Assembly (NCBI GenBank): GCA_040882845.1
Contig: JBBEAM010000007.1
Coordinates: 186,001-250,000, forward strand
From: JBBEAM01 sp040882845
Lineage (GTDB): Bacteria; Pseudomonadota; Alphaproteobacteria; Kiloniellales; DSM-21159
Direction of reading: 5' to 3'
DNA length: 64,000 nt
The notes under the pieces are model-generated. The model made no database searches, had not been told where the DNA came from, and worked only from the letters and a program-made list of their open reading frames with translations. Position numbers and translations under genes: made by a program. Each line of letters opens with the position of its first letter. Position 1 is the stretch's first letter. Shown here one piece after another: positions 37,788 to 46,259 of this stretch.

Positions 37788-38702
37788 CTAGCCGTTGGGG
37801 GCGAACCAGGCGGGTCTTTTCGGGGTCAGCTTGGCGTCGCCCAGAGCCAGGCCGCCGGGCGGCAGGTCCTCGATCTGCTGCAGGCGGAGCAGGGCGAGGC
37901 CCCAGCCGTCGATATGGGAGCGCAGCTCGCCGACCTCCTTGCCGTCGCGGGTGATCGCAGTTTCGCCCTCGGGCGGGTGGCCCTCAATCTCGACCGGCAG
38001 CAGGCGCTTCTTGACCAGGCCGCGGTACTTGGTGCGCGCGGTCAGCTCCTGTCCCAGGAAGCAGCCCTTCTTCCAGTCCACGCCCTGGAGTTCGTCGAAG
38101 CCGTTCTCCAGCAGGATCGCCTTGTCGATCTCCATGTCGCGGCTGCCGTCGGGCAGGCCGAGAGGGATGCGCACCCGGTCGTAGTCGGCATGCGTTCCCA
38201 GGAGGAAACCGGCGTCCTGCAGGGTCTGTGCCGCGCTTTCGGCGGGCAGGACAGCGCGCGCGCCGGCGGCGGCGAGGCGCGGATCGGCGAAGGCGACTCC
38301 GCCGCCGAAGGGCGTGGCGGCCCCGGGAGCCTCCGGAAGTTCCAGGGTTTTCAGGACAGCGTCGCCAAGCAGTGCGAAGACGGCATGGCTTTCGCTGACG
38401 TCCTCGACCTCGGCCTTGGAGCGCAGCTTGTAGATCCTGAGCCGTTTCATCAGGTCGGGCAGGCGTTCGCGCTCGCCTTCGAGCAGCAGCGCGCCCCCCT
38501 CCTCGGCCAGGGGCGACTCGACCAGGAAGAAGTCGTGCAGGTATTTGCCCTGGGGGGTCAGGAAGGCCGACCAGATGGCATGGCTCTCGCTCGCCTGCTC
38601 GACGTCGTTGCTGACGATGCCCTGCAGAAAGCTGCGGGCGTCGGGTCCGGAGATGCGCAGGACGCCGCGGTCGGCGAGGGGGATGGCGGTGGGATCGGTC
38701 AT
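37788..38702 (-). CDS. ygfZ: folate-binding YgfZ/GcvT-like protein
   Basis: A 304-residue member of the tetrahydrofolate-binding YgfZ family, which supports Fe-S enzyme maturation or repair. The signature DWKKGCFLGQELTARTKYRG is seen near residue 220, and VLRISGPDARSFLQGIVSND opens the GcvT-like domain. ATG 38702 (MTDPTAIPL) was chosen over the longer frame because the N-terminus then fits. It is divergent from the dihydroorotase-like gene. Confidence 0.92.
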   Translation of the reverse strand: MTDPTAIPLADRGVLRISGPDARSFLQGIVSNDVEQASESHAIWSAFLTPQGKYLHDFFLVESPLAEEGGALLLEGERERLPDLMKRLRIYKLRSKAEVEDVSESHAVFALLGDAVLKTLELPEAPGAATPFGGGVAFADPRLAAAGARAVLPAESAAQTLQDAGFLLGTHADYDRVRIPLGLPDGSRDMEIDKAILLENGFDELQGVDWKKGCFLGQELTARTKYRGLVKKRLLPVEIEGHPPEGETAITRDGKEVGELRSHIDGWGLALLRLQQIEDLPPGGLALGDAKLTPKRPAWFAPNG

Positions 38703-38815
38703 GGTCTGCAAGTAAGCCTCCGCGTGGACTCTGGCAAGTCCTGCCTGGAAGCCCTCTTGGGTTGCGGCGCCGCCTCGGGCAGAATGCCGCCCCAGCCGAA
38801 CCAAGGAGGCGCCCC

Positions 38816-40162
38816 GTGGCCGAAACCTACGATCTGATCCTCAAGAACGGTGAAGCGATGACCCCCTCGGGGCGTGCCCGCTGCGATATCGCGGTGAAGG
38901 ACGGCAAGATCGCCGGCCTCGGCAGCTTCGCCAAGGAGGACGCCGGCGAAGTCTTCGACGCCAGCGGGTTGACGATTCTGCCCGGGGTGATCGACACCCA
39001 GGTTCACTTCCGCGAGCCGGGGCTGGAGCACAAGGAGGATCTGGAGAGCGGCACCCGCGCGGCCGCCCTGGGCGGTGTCACGGCGGTCTTCGAGATGCCC
39101 AACACCAATCCCAACACCCTCGACGCCGCCGCCCTGGAGACCAAGCTGTCGCGGGCCAGGGGCCGGGCCTGGACCGACCACGCCTTTTTCCTCGGCGCGG
39201 CTGCCGAGAACGCCGAAGCCCTGGGCGAGCTGGAATGGCTGCCCGGCTGCTGCGGGGTCAAGATCTTCATGGGTTCCTCGACCGGCAGCCTGCTGGTGCA
39301 GGACGACGAGACCCTGCTCAGGGTGCTGCAGGGCGGACTGCGCCGCTGCTCCGTACACTGCGAGGACGAGTACCGCCTCGAGGCCCGCAGGTCCTACTCG
39401 GAGGCCGGCAACGGTCCCGAGGACCATCCGGTCTGGCGCGACGCCGAGACCGCGCGGGTGGCGACCGAGAGGCTGCTGCACCTGGCGCGCCGCGCCGGAC
39501 GGCGGGTCCACGTGCTGCACGTCACCACCGCCGAGGAGGTTGCGCTGCTGGCGCGCAACAAGGACATCGCGACCTGCGAGGTGACGCCGCAGCACCTGAC
39601 CCTGGCGGCGCCGGACTGCTACCGCGAGCTCGGAACTTACGCCCAGATGAATCCGCCGATTCGCGAGGGGCGGCACCGCGACGGTCTCTGGGAGGGGGTG
39701 CGCCAGGGCGTGTTCGACGTGGTCGGCTCCGACCACGCGCCGCACACCAAGGAGGAGAAGGCCAAGCCCTATCCCGGTTCGCCCTCGGGCATGCCGGGGG
39801 TGCAGACCCTGCTGCCGCTGCTGCTCGACCACTGCGCCAAGGGGCAGCTGACCCTGGAGCGGGTGGTCGATCTGACCTCGGCCGGGGCGCAGCGGATCTT
39901 CAACATCGCCGGCAAGGGCCGCATCGCCCAGGGCTACGACGCTGATTTCACGGTGGTCGACCTCAAGGCGGAGCGCGAGATCACCGGCGATTGGCTGGCC
40001 TCCAAGTGCGGCTGGTCGCCCTTCGAGGGCAAGACCGTGACCGGCTGGCCAAAAGCCACCATCATCCGCGGCCGCATGGTGGTCCGCGACGACGAACTGC
40101 AGGATCACGCGATCGGCAAGCCGGTGCGCTTCCAGGACACCCTCTCGCCGGAGGTGGCATGA
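38816..40162 (+). CDS. dihydroorotase-like amidohydrolase with an altered HxH motif
   Basis: A 448-residue cyclic amidohydrolase with GTG start behind AAGGAGG. Class I dihydroorotase features are strong: LPGVIDTQVHFREPG (60-64 region), MPNTNPNT, VKIFMGSSTG, VHCEDE, LHVTTAEE and the catalytic Asp in VGSDHAPHT. However the first metal-ligand His of HxH is Gln62 (QVH64). I recall similar DTQVHFREP sequences annotated as dihydroorotase in other alphaproteobacteria, so it may be a clade trait. No pyrB is adjacent. True pyrimidine role likely but not certain. Confidence 0.8.
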   Translation: MAETYDLILKNGEAMTPSGRARCDIAVKDGKIAGLGSFAKEDAGEVFDASGLTILPGVIDTQVHFREPGLEHKEDLESGTRAAALGGVTAVFEMPNTNPNTLDAAALETKLSRARGRAWTDHAFFLGAAAENAEALGELEWLPGCCGVKIFMGSSTGSLLVQDDETLLRVLQGGLRRCSVHCEDEYRLEARRSYSEAGNGPEDHPVWRDAETARVATERLLHLARRAGRRVHVLHVTTAEEVALLARNKDIATCEVTPQHLTLAAPDCYRELGTYAQMNPPIREGRHRDGLWEGVRQGVFDVVGSDHAPHTKEEKAKPYPGSPSGMPGVQTLLPLLLDHCAKGQLTLERVVDLTSAGAQRIFNIAGKGRIAQGYDADFTVVDLKAEREITGDWLASKCGWSPFEGKTVTGWPKATIIRGRMVVRDDELQDHAIGKPVRFQDTLSPEVA

Positions 40163-40509
40163 ACATCTACCACGGCTGGTGCGACCTCAAGCCCGGGGTG
40201 AGCGATACGGAGTTCGCCGAGAAGGCGGAGGCCTACTTCGAGCACCTCAAGGCGCAGGGGCTGCTGGTCTCCTATCGCATCACCCGGCGCAAACTCGGCC
40301 TGGCCCCCGGCGATCTGGGCGAGTTCCATCTGATGATGGAGTTCGAGGACCTCGGCCAGCTCGACCGCGCCTTCGGCGTGGTCTCCAGCCGCACCGACCC
40401 GGTCGAGGCCTTTCATCACGGCGTCAACGCCCTGGTCCGCAACGCCCGCTTCGCCCTCTACCGCGATTTCCCCGATCCGGGGCGGGAGAGGGGAGAGGAG
40501 AGGTTTTAG
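40159..40509 (+). CDS. conserved hypothetical protein, possibly DUF6614
   Basis: A 116-residue protein coupled to the dihydroorotase-like gene by an ATGA overlap. It starts MNIYHGWCDLKPG, continues HLKAQGLLVSYRITRRKLGL and EFEDLGQLDRAFGV, giving a ferredoxin-like alpha/beta dimer appearance. I associate this pattern with DUF6614, unverified. The coupling suggests a function linked to the amidohydrolase. Confidence 0.7.
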   Translation: MNIYHGWCDLKPGVSDTEFAEKAEAYFEHLKAQGLLVSYRITRRKLGLAPGDLGEFHLMMEFEDLGQLDRAFGVVSSRTDPVEAFHHGVNALVRNARFALYRDFPDPGRERGEERF

Positions 40510-41040
40510 CTACTTCACCGTGATGCAGGTGCAGTCGGCGAGCTGGGCGACCTTGTGGGAGACGCTGCCGGCAATCAGGCCCTTGAGGTCGCTGACGCCG
40601 CTGCTGCCCATGACGATGGTGTCTGCCTGTTCTTCCTTCGCGGCATCCAGAATCTGTTGCGCCGGGCTGCCGTTCTTGAAGAGCGCGCGGGACGCCTGGG
40701 CGCCGTGGCGCTTCAGGATTTCGCGCGCCTCCTCGACGATCTTCTCGTTGACGAACGCGTTCAACTGACTGTCGTCCGGGACCGTCGCGGGGGCCGGCCT
40801 GTCCATCGCCCAACCTACTCCGCCGGGGATGTTGTCCAGACGGGGCAGGCTCGGCGGCTCGCCCTGGCCGACATGCTCGACCTCGGCCATGCGGCGCATC
40901 TGCTCGCTGACCTGCTTCTCCTGCACGACATGCAGCAGAACGATTTCGCAGCCGTATTTTTCGGCGAGATCGCCGGCGAAAGCGGCAGCCTTGTGGGCGT
41001 GATCCGATCCGTCGACGGGTAAGAGAATCTTCTTCGGCAT
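40510..41040 (-). CDS. universal stress protein A family
   Basis: A 176-residue single Usp domain. KKILLPVDGSDHAHKA opens it and the ATP loop MGSSGVSDLKGLIAGSVSHKV fits G-2x-G-9x-G-S, so ATP binding is likely. Between them is an insertion of about 35 residues (EHVGQGEPPSLPRLDN). It lies downstream of the GNAT gene on the same strand, separated by 110 bases, and is unrelated to the TRAP-linked Usp at 6896. Confidence 0.9.
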   Translation of the reverse strand: MPKKILLPVDGSDHAHKAAAFAGDLAEKYGCEIVLLHVVQEKQVSEQMRRMAEVEHVGQGEPPSLPRLDNIPGGVGWAMDRPAPATVPDDSQLNAFVNEKIVEEAREILKRHGAQASRALFKNGSPAQQILDAAKEEQADTIVMGSSGVSDLKGLIAGSVSHKVAQLADCTCITVK

Positions 41041-41150
41041 GGGACGTTCCTCCGCTTTTTCGAAGTGAACTGAATCCCCGCTGAACTCCCGTGGTCCGAC
41101 TTTTTAGATAAGCAGCCCCTTTTCCCGCCGCAGTGACATCTCTGGGACGA

Positions 41151-41615
41151 TTACAGCGCCATGGTGAGACGCGGCAGGAAACGGCCGGGAATCGAGCCCG
41201 AGGGCGCTTTGCCGACCTTCTTCATGCCCATGGCCGTGTAGAAGGCCTCGGCCTGGGGGTCGGCATCGACGCCCAGGGTCTTCACGCCATAGCCGCGCGC
41301 GTCCTCCAGCAGTTTCCGCCACAGCCGCTTGCCGTAACCCTGGCGCAGGTGTTCGGGATCGATGAAGAAGTCGTAGATCTCGACCACGCCCCGTTCCAGG
41401 CGCAGGCGATAGAAGCCGGCGATCTTGCCCGCCGCCGTCCCCTCCGCCTCGATCACCGTCACGACATCGCTGTCGAACATCTCCGGTCGGATCGTCAGCT
41501 CCTCCCGGCAGGCCTCCATGAAGGCCGCGTCGTAGCCCCAGACGGCTTTCGAGCGCAGGGCCAGGTCGGTTAGCAGGCCGCAGTCCTCGCTGCGGGCGGG
41601 TCGGATCGTGGTCAT
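41151..41615 (-). CDS. GNAT-family N-acetyltransferase
   Basis: A 154-residue single-domain GNAT. The acetyl-CoA loop is RQGYGKRLW near residue 92, preceded by VEIYDFFIDPEH (beta 4), and followed by GVDADPQAEAFYTAMGMKKVG. The acceptor substrate is not predictable. It is divergent from the thiolase, with a palindrome between them. Confidence 0.87.
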   Translation of the reverse strand: MTTIRPARSEDCGLLTDLALRSKAVWGYDAAFMEACREELTIRPEMFDSDVVTVIEAEGTAAGKIAGFYRLRLERGVVEIYDFFIDPEHLRQGYGKRLWRKLLEDARGYGVKTLGVDADPQAEAFYTAMGMKKVGKAPSGSIPGRFLPRLTMAL

Positions 41616-41717
41616 CGTTTCGAACTCCCAGGAACGGCAGGAAACCGGATTGTTACCCTCTCCGCATCACAGCTCTTCCAGCTTCGCCTGGGCACAACTC
41701 TAGCCAGGAGGCGCGAT

Positions 41718-41735
41718 CCTTGCCATATGGTAAGG
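41718..41735. promoter_or_regulatory. 18-base near-perfect palindrome upstream of the thiolase-acuI pair
   Basis: CCTTGCCATATGGTAAGG has eight of nine complementary positions per arm and lies 25 bases before the thiolase ATG. It is a credible dimeric-repressor operator controlling the thiolase-acuI unit. No regulator gene is adjacent. Confidence 0.5.
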
Positions 41736-41760
41736 CGAAAGCGCAGCAGAGGAGCTTCCC

Positions 41761-42927
41761 ATGACCGCCTGCATCGTCGGCTGGAGCCATACCCCCTTCG
41801 GCAAGCACGAGAACGAGGACGTCGAATCGCTGATCGCCAAGGTGGCGACCCAGGCGGTGGCCGACGCCGGGCTGGAGCCCGAGGACATCGACGAGATCTA
41901 TCTCGGCACCTTCGGCGGCGCTTTTTCCAAGCAGGCCTTCCCGGCCTCCCTGGTACTGCAGGCCAGCGACGGCTTCCGCTTCAAGCCGGCGACCCATGTC
42001 GAGAACGCCTGCGCTACCGGCTCGGCCGCGGTGCATCAGGGTATCCGCGCCATCGAGGCGAAGTGCGCCCGCCGGATCCTGGTGGTCGGGGTCGAGAAGA
42101 TGACCGGCGTTTCCGGCAAGGAGATCGGCGATACCCTGCTGACCGCCTCCTACCTGAAGGAGGAGAGCGACGTCGAGGGCGGCTTCGCCGGGGTGTTCGG
42201 CGTGATCGCCAGCAACTACTTCCAGCGCCACGGCGACCAGAGCGACGCCCTGGCACGGATCGCCGCCAAGAATCATAAGAACGGTGCGGTCAATCCGCTG
42301 GCGCAGATGCAGAAGGACCTGGGCTACGACTTCTGCCGCACCGAATCCGAGAAGAACCCCTATGTCGCCGGGCCGCTGAAGCGCACCGACTGCTCGCTGG
42401 TGTCCGACGGCGCCGCCGCCCTGGTGCTGACCGACGTCGAGACCGCCGAGGGGCTGGACAAGGCCGTGGTCTTCCGCTCGGCGGCCCAGGTCAACGACTT
42501 CCTGCCGCTGTCGAAGCGCGACATCGTCAAGTTCGAGGGCTGCGAGGCGGCCTGGAACAAGGCCCACGCCGAGGCGGGGACGACCCTCGACGACCTCTCC
42601 TTCGTCGAAACCCACGACTGCTTTACCATCGCCGAATTGCTGGAGTACGAGGCCATGGGCCTGACTCCGCGCGGCGAGGGCGCCCGGGCGGCGCTGGAGG
42701 GCTGGACCGAGAAGGACGGCAAGCTGCCGGTCAACCCCTCCGGCGGGCTCAAGTCCAAGGGCCACCCGATCGGCGCCACCGGCGTTTCCATGCACGTCAT
42801 GGCGGCGATGCAGCTGACCGGCAGCGCCGGCGGCATGCAGCTGCCCAAGGCCGAGCTGGCCGGCATCTTCAACATGGGCGGCGCCGCCGTCGCCAACTAC
42901 GTCTCGATCCTGGAGCGGCTGCGCTAG
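41761..42927 (+). CDS. thiolase-family acyl-CoA acetyltransferase (SCP2-thiolase-like)
   Basis: A 388-residue thiolase fold enzyme. The nucleophilic Cys84 is in VENACATGSAA, and the C-terminal catalytic His is in KSKGHPIGATGVSM; the usual second Cys loop is replaced by FNMGGAAVANY, as in SCP2-type thiolases that cleave branched or unusual acyl-CoAs. THDCFTIAELLEYE is a further subclass mark. It precedes acuI by 40 bases and likely shares its promoter, so both may act on one acyl-CoA route. Confidence 0.9.
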   Translation: MTACIVGWSHTPFGKHENEDVESLIAKVATQAVADAGLEPEDIDEIYLGTFGGAFSKQAFPASLVLQASDGFRFKPATHVENACATGSAAVHQGIRAIEAKCARRILVVGVEKMTGVSGKEIGDTLLTASYLKEESDVEGGFAGVFGVIASNYFQRHGDQSDALARIAAKNHKNGAVNPLAQMQKDLGYDFCRTESEKNPYVAGPLKRTDCSLVSDGAAALVLTDVETAEGLDKAVVFRSAAQVNDFLPLSKRDIVKFEGCEAAWNKAHAEAGTTLDDLSFVETHDCFTIAELLEYEAMGLTPRGEGARAALEGWTEKDGKLPVNPSGGLKSKGHPIGATGVSMHVMAAMQLTGSAGGMQLPKAELAGIFNMGGAAVANYVSILERLR

Positions 42928-42967
42928 GCCGCTTCCGACCGCCACCCCAACACGAAGGGAGCCGCCA

Positions 42968-43954
42968 ATGTTCAAGGCGCTGCTGCTGGAGGAGGCCGAA
43001 GGCAAGGTTTCGGCCAAGCTCGCCGAGCTGGAGGAGAGCCAGCTGCCCGAGGGCGAGGTGCTGGTCTCCGTCGAACACTCCACGCTGAACTACAAGGACG
43101 GCATGGTGATCCAGGGCATCGGCCGCCTGGTCCGGGACTACCCCCATGTCCCCGGCGTCGACTTCGCCGGCACCGTGGAGGAGAGTTCCGACAGCCGCTA
43201 CAAGCCCGGCGACAGGGTGATCCTGACCGGCTGGCGGGTCGGCGAGCATCACTGGGGCGGCTATGCCCGGAAAGCCCGGGTCAAGGCGGACTGGCTGGTG
43301 CCTCTGCCCGAGGGGCTGGATAGCAAGCGCGCCATGGCCATCGGCACCGCCGGCTTCACGGCGATGCTGGCGGCGATGCAGCTGGGAAACCACGGCGTCG
43401 TGCCGGACTCCGGCAAGATTCTGGTCACCGGAGCCTCCGGTGGCGTCGGCTCCGTCGCCGTCGCTATCCTGGCGGCGCGCGGTTATCAGGTCGTCGCCTC
43501 GACCGGGCGGCAGGAGACCCACGGCTACCTGAAGGACCTGGGCGCCGCCGAGATTGTCGACCGCGCCGAGCTGGCCGAAGCGCCGCAGCGCCCGCTGGAC
43601 AAGACCCTCTGGGCCGCCGCCATCGATGCCGTCGGCGGCACCACCCTGGCCAACCTTCTGACCAAGATCGACTACGCCGGCTCCGTCGCCGCCGTGGGCC
43701 TCGCCGGCGGCAACAGCCTGGAAACCACGGTGCTGCCCTTCCTGCTGCGCGGGGTGAAGCTGCTCGGCGTCGATTCCGTGCTGCGTTCCTACGACGACCG
43801 GGTCGCCGCCTGGGACCGCCTTATCGAGGACCTGCCGCGCGGCAAGCTCGATTCGATGATCGTCGAGGCCACGCTCGACGACCTGCCGGAGCTCGCCGGC
43901 CAGATCCTCAAGGGTCAGGTCCGCGGCCGCGTCGTGGTGGACTGTCAGGCGTAG
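42968..43954 (+). CDS. acuI: AcuI-type acryloyl-CoA reductase (MDR superfamily)
   Basis: A 328-residue zinc-independent MDR oxidoreductase. STLNYKDGMVIQGIG and PHVPGVDFAGTVEES are AcuI/YhdH family marks, and the NADPH loop is VTGASGGVGSVAV. AcuI reduces toxic acryloyl-CoA to propionyl-CoA, for example during DMSP or 3-hydroxypropionate metabolism. No dddA/dddK-type genes or acuK are adjacent, so the pathway feeding it is unknown. Confidence 0.88.
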   Translation: MFKALLLEEAEGKVSAKLAELEESQLPEGEVLVSVEHSTLNYKDGMVIQGIGRLVRDYPHVPGVDFAGTVEESSDSRYKPGDRVILTGWRVGEHHWGGYARKARVKADWLVPLPEGLDSKRAMAIGTAGFTAMLAAMQLGNHGVVPDSGKILVTGASGGVGSVAVAILAARGYQVVASTGRQETHGYLKDLGAAEIVDRAELAEAPQRPLDKTLWAAAIDAVGGTTLANLLTKIDYAGSVAAVGLAGGNSLETTVLPFLLRGVKLLGVDSVLRSYDDRVAAWDRLIEDLPRGKLDSMIVEATLDDLPELAGQILKGQVRGRVVVDCQA

Positions 43955-44050
43955 TTTCTCCGCCGGGTTTTCTCCCGCCCCGATCCTTCCCCTGGCGGTT
44001 TATTGCGCTTATGCTGCAGGCCGTTGGGGCGAGCGACTCGGGGGAGTTTC

Positions 44051-44770
44051 GTGACGGTCGGTTTCGGTTTTCAGACAGGGATCGCGGCTGCGCTGATTGC
44101 GCTGCTGGCGCTTGGCGCCGCCATGGACGCTCCGGCGCGCGCCCAATCTCCGACCGAGCCGGGGTGGCAGGACACGCCCTGGGAGCAGCGCGTCGGCATC
44201 CCCTATTTCCGCAAACGCGCCGAGCAGGGCGATGCCGAGGCGGCCTATCGTCTCGGCCAGCTCTACGAGCAGGGTCTGGAAGGCCAGCGCAGCCTGTCCA
44301 GCGCGCTGGAGTGGTACGCCCTGGCCGCCGAGGCCGGGCATCCCCTGGGCCAGTTCAAGACCGCGCTGCTGCTGGAAAGCGGCGCCGCCGGGCAGCTCGA
44401 CGTCTCCTCCGCCGCCGGGTGGTACGAGAAGGCGGCGGCCCAGGGCGTCACCGCCGCCAAGTTCAACCTCGCCCGCTTCTACGAGGCCGGGCTCGGCCTG
44501 CCGCGCGACCTGGCCAAGGCGGCGGCGCTCTATGAGGAAGCCGCGCGCGGCGGGATCGCCGCGGCGGCGCGCAACCTGGGCAATCTCTACCTGCTCGGCC
44601 AGGGCGTGCCCCAGGACAGGGTCGAGGCGCTGGCCTGGCTGATCCTGGCCGAGGCCCAGGGCGCCCCCGGCGCCGCCAAGCTGCGCGCCGACCTGGAAGC
44701 CCAGCTCGACGCTGCCGGGCGTGACAAGGCGCTGGCGCGGGCAAAGGCGCTGGGTGCGAAGAACGGGTGA
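44051..44770 (+). CDS. exported Sel1-like repeat protein
   Basis: GTG 44051 is preferred because CGGGGGAG lies just upstream; the TTG at 44003 has no such site. The 239 residues start with a signal peptide cut near PARA-QSP, then about four Sel1-type helical pairs: AEAAYRLGQLYEQG, SSALEWYALAAEAGH, SAAGWYEKAAAQG, KAAALYEEAARGG, EALAWLILAEAQG. Sel1 proteins usually scaffold envelope or signalling complexes. Target unknown. Confidence 0.85.
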   Translation: MTVGFGFQTGIAAALIALLALGAAMDAPARAQSPTEPGWQDTPWEQRVGIPYFRKRAEQGDAEAAYRLGQLYEQGLEGQRSLSSALEWYALAAEAGHPLGQFKTALLLESGAAGQLDVSSAAGWYEKAAAQGVTAAKFNLARFYEAGLGLPRDLAKAAALYEEAARGGIAAAARNLGNLYLLGQGVPQDRVEALAWLILAEAQGAPGAAKLRADLEAQLDAAGRDKALARAKALGAKNG

Positions 44771-44856
44771 TTTCTGGGCACAACGCCCGCCTCTCCACGC
44801 TTTCTTAACGATAATTCGGGCAGACTGCGGTCCCTTCGATCCGCTGGAGATGGCCT

Positions 44857-46020
44857 GTGGCCACGACCGAGTCCGAACGCCTGTCTGCGTCTCCCCTTGC
44901 CCCTGACGGGGGCGGTGCGCTGGCGCGTGTTTGGGCCAGTATTTGGGCTAGTTTCTGGGGCGACCCGGAAACCCGTGCGACCTGGCGGGTGCTGGGGCCG
45001 CTGATTGGGCTCTATGGCCTGGCGGCGCTGGCCCTGGCGCTGGTTTTCGGCACCACTGGCCAGCTCGCACTCGGCACTTACCTCGACCGCTTCCTGCAGG
45101 CCGCCGTGGCGCTGCTCAGTTTCGCGGTCCTCTGGTGGACCTGGCGCGGCCTGCGCGCCGCGCGCGAGTCGGGGCCAGGCCGCCGCCTCCCGGCGGTGTT
45201 GGCGGCGATCAAGGCGGGCCTGCTGCATAAGCAACGCCTGACCGTCGCCCTGCCGCTGCTGCTGCTGCTGCCGCTGACCATGTCGCTCTACAGTTCGGTC
45301 AAGCGGATGATCCCGCAGATCCGGCCCTTCGAGCTCGACGCCTTCTGGGCCGAGGCCGACCGGAGCCTGCATTTCGGGGTGCATCCCTGGGAGCTGCTGC
45401 AGCCGCTGCTGGCCTCGCCGCAGCTGCTCTCGACCCTGGGCGCGGTCTACAACTTTTCCTGGCTGTTCCTGATCTGCGCCGTCTGCCTGTGGCAGGCCTG
45501 GGCGCCGCGCAGCGCGGCGGCGCGCACCCGCTTCTTCACCGCCTATATCCTGATTTGGGCGCTGCTCGGCAATCTGGCGGCGATCCTGCTGTCCTCGGCC
45601 GGGCCGGCCTACTTCGCCGAAGTAACGGGCTCCGCCGGGCCCTACGCCGGCCTGCTCGAGGCGCTGCGCGCCGCCCATGCCGAGTCGCCCAGCCTCGCCG
45701 TCTTCCTGCAGGACTACCTCTGGGACAGCTACCTGGCCGGCGATCCCGTGGCCGGCGGCGGGATTTCCGCGATGCCCAGCGTGCACATCGCCACGGCTTT
45801 CCTTTTCCTGCTCGCCGCCTGGAACTCCGGGCCCTGGCTGCGCGGCTTCTTCGCGGTCTATCTGGCGGCGATGCTGCTGGGGTCGGTGCTGCTCGCCTGG
45901 CACTACGCGCTGGACGGCTACCTCGCGATCGCCGCGACCTGGCTGATCTGGCGGGGCGCCGGGTGGCTGGTGCAGAAAGCTGGATTATCCGAAGAAAATG
46001 GTGCCGCCGGACAGAATTGA
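44857..46020 (+). CDS. PAP2-superfamily membrane phosphatase
   Basis: A 387-residue polytopic protein with GTG start. The family motif pair is GGGISAMPSVHIA near residue 305 and a later WHYALDGYLAI, corresponding to the inositol-phosphorylceramide-synthase/PAP2 type with catalytic His residues. Its last ten codons (after KAGLS) run through the decayed tRNA-Thr copy, so the C-terminus ENGAAGQN is encoded by former tRNA sequence. It probably acts on a lipid phosphate at the periplasmic face. Confidence 0.85.
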   Translation: MATTESERLSASPLAPDGGGALARVWASIWASFWGDPETRATWRVLGPLIGLYGLAALALALVFGTTGQLALGTYLDRFLQAAVALLSFAVLWWTWRGLRAARESGPGRRLPAVLAAIKAGLLHKQRLTVALPLLLLLPLTMSLYSSVKRMIPQIRPFELDAFWAEADRSLHFGVHPWELLQPLLASPQLLSTLGAVYNFSWLFLICAVCLWQAWAPRSAAARTRFFTAYILIWALLGNLAAILLSSAGPAYFAEVTGSAGPYAGLLEALRAAHAESPSLAVFLQDYLWDSYLAGDPVAGGGISAMPSVHIATAFLFLLAAWNSGPWLRGFFAVYLAAMLLGSVLLAWHYALDGYLAIAATWLIWRGAGWLVQKAGLSEENGAAGQN

Positions 46021-46071
46021 ACTGTCGACCCCACCCTTACCAAGGGTGGGCTTTCTCTGGGCTAGAGAGGC
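45999..46071 (-). pseudogene. decayed tRNA-Thr(GGT) copy
   Basis: Read on the minus strand, the 3' part keeps an anticodon stem-loop with TTGGTAA, variable loop, a fully paired T arm (GACAG-TTCAATT-CTGTC), acceptor strand CGGCGGC and ACCA. The 5' part (acceptor strand GCCTCTC, D arm) is degraded: about 18 of 25 positions still match the intact gene with a two-base loss, so the D stem and acceptor no longer pair properly. It overlaps the 3' end of the PAP2 gene. Confidence 0.8.
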
Positions 46072-46259
46072 ATGGTACCGAACGAGATCTCTGCACGACA
46101 GGGCCAGAGACTGAAGGTCAATGCTCCCCTTGGATCTCGAAAAGAGAATTTAACGCAGTGAGTTAAGGTAAATGCAAGATTTTAGATGATAGAGTTCAGA
46201 ATTATAGAAGCTATCAGGATATCGCTTTCAGTAGCCGACTCTCTGCAAGGTATGAATTT

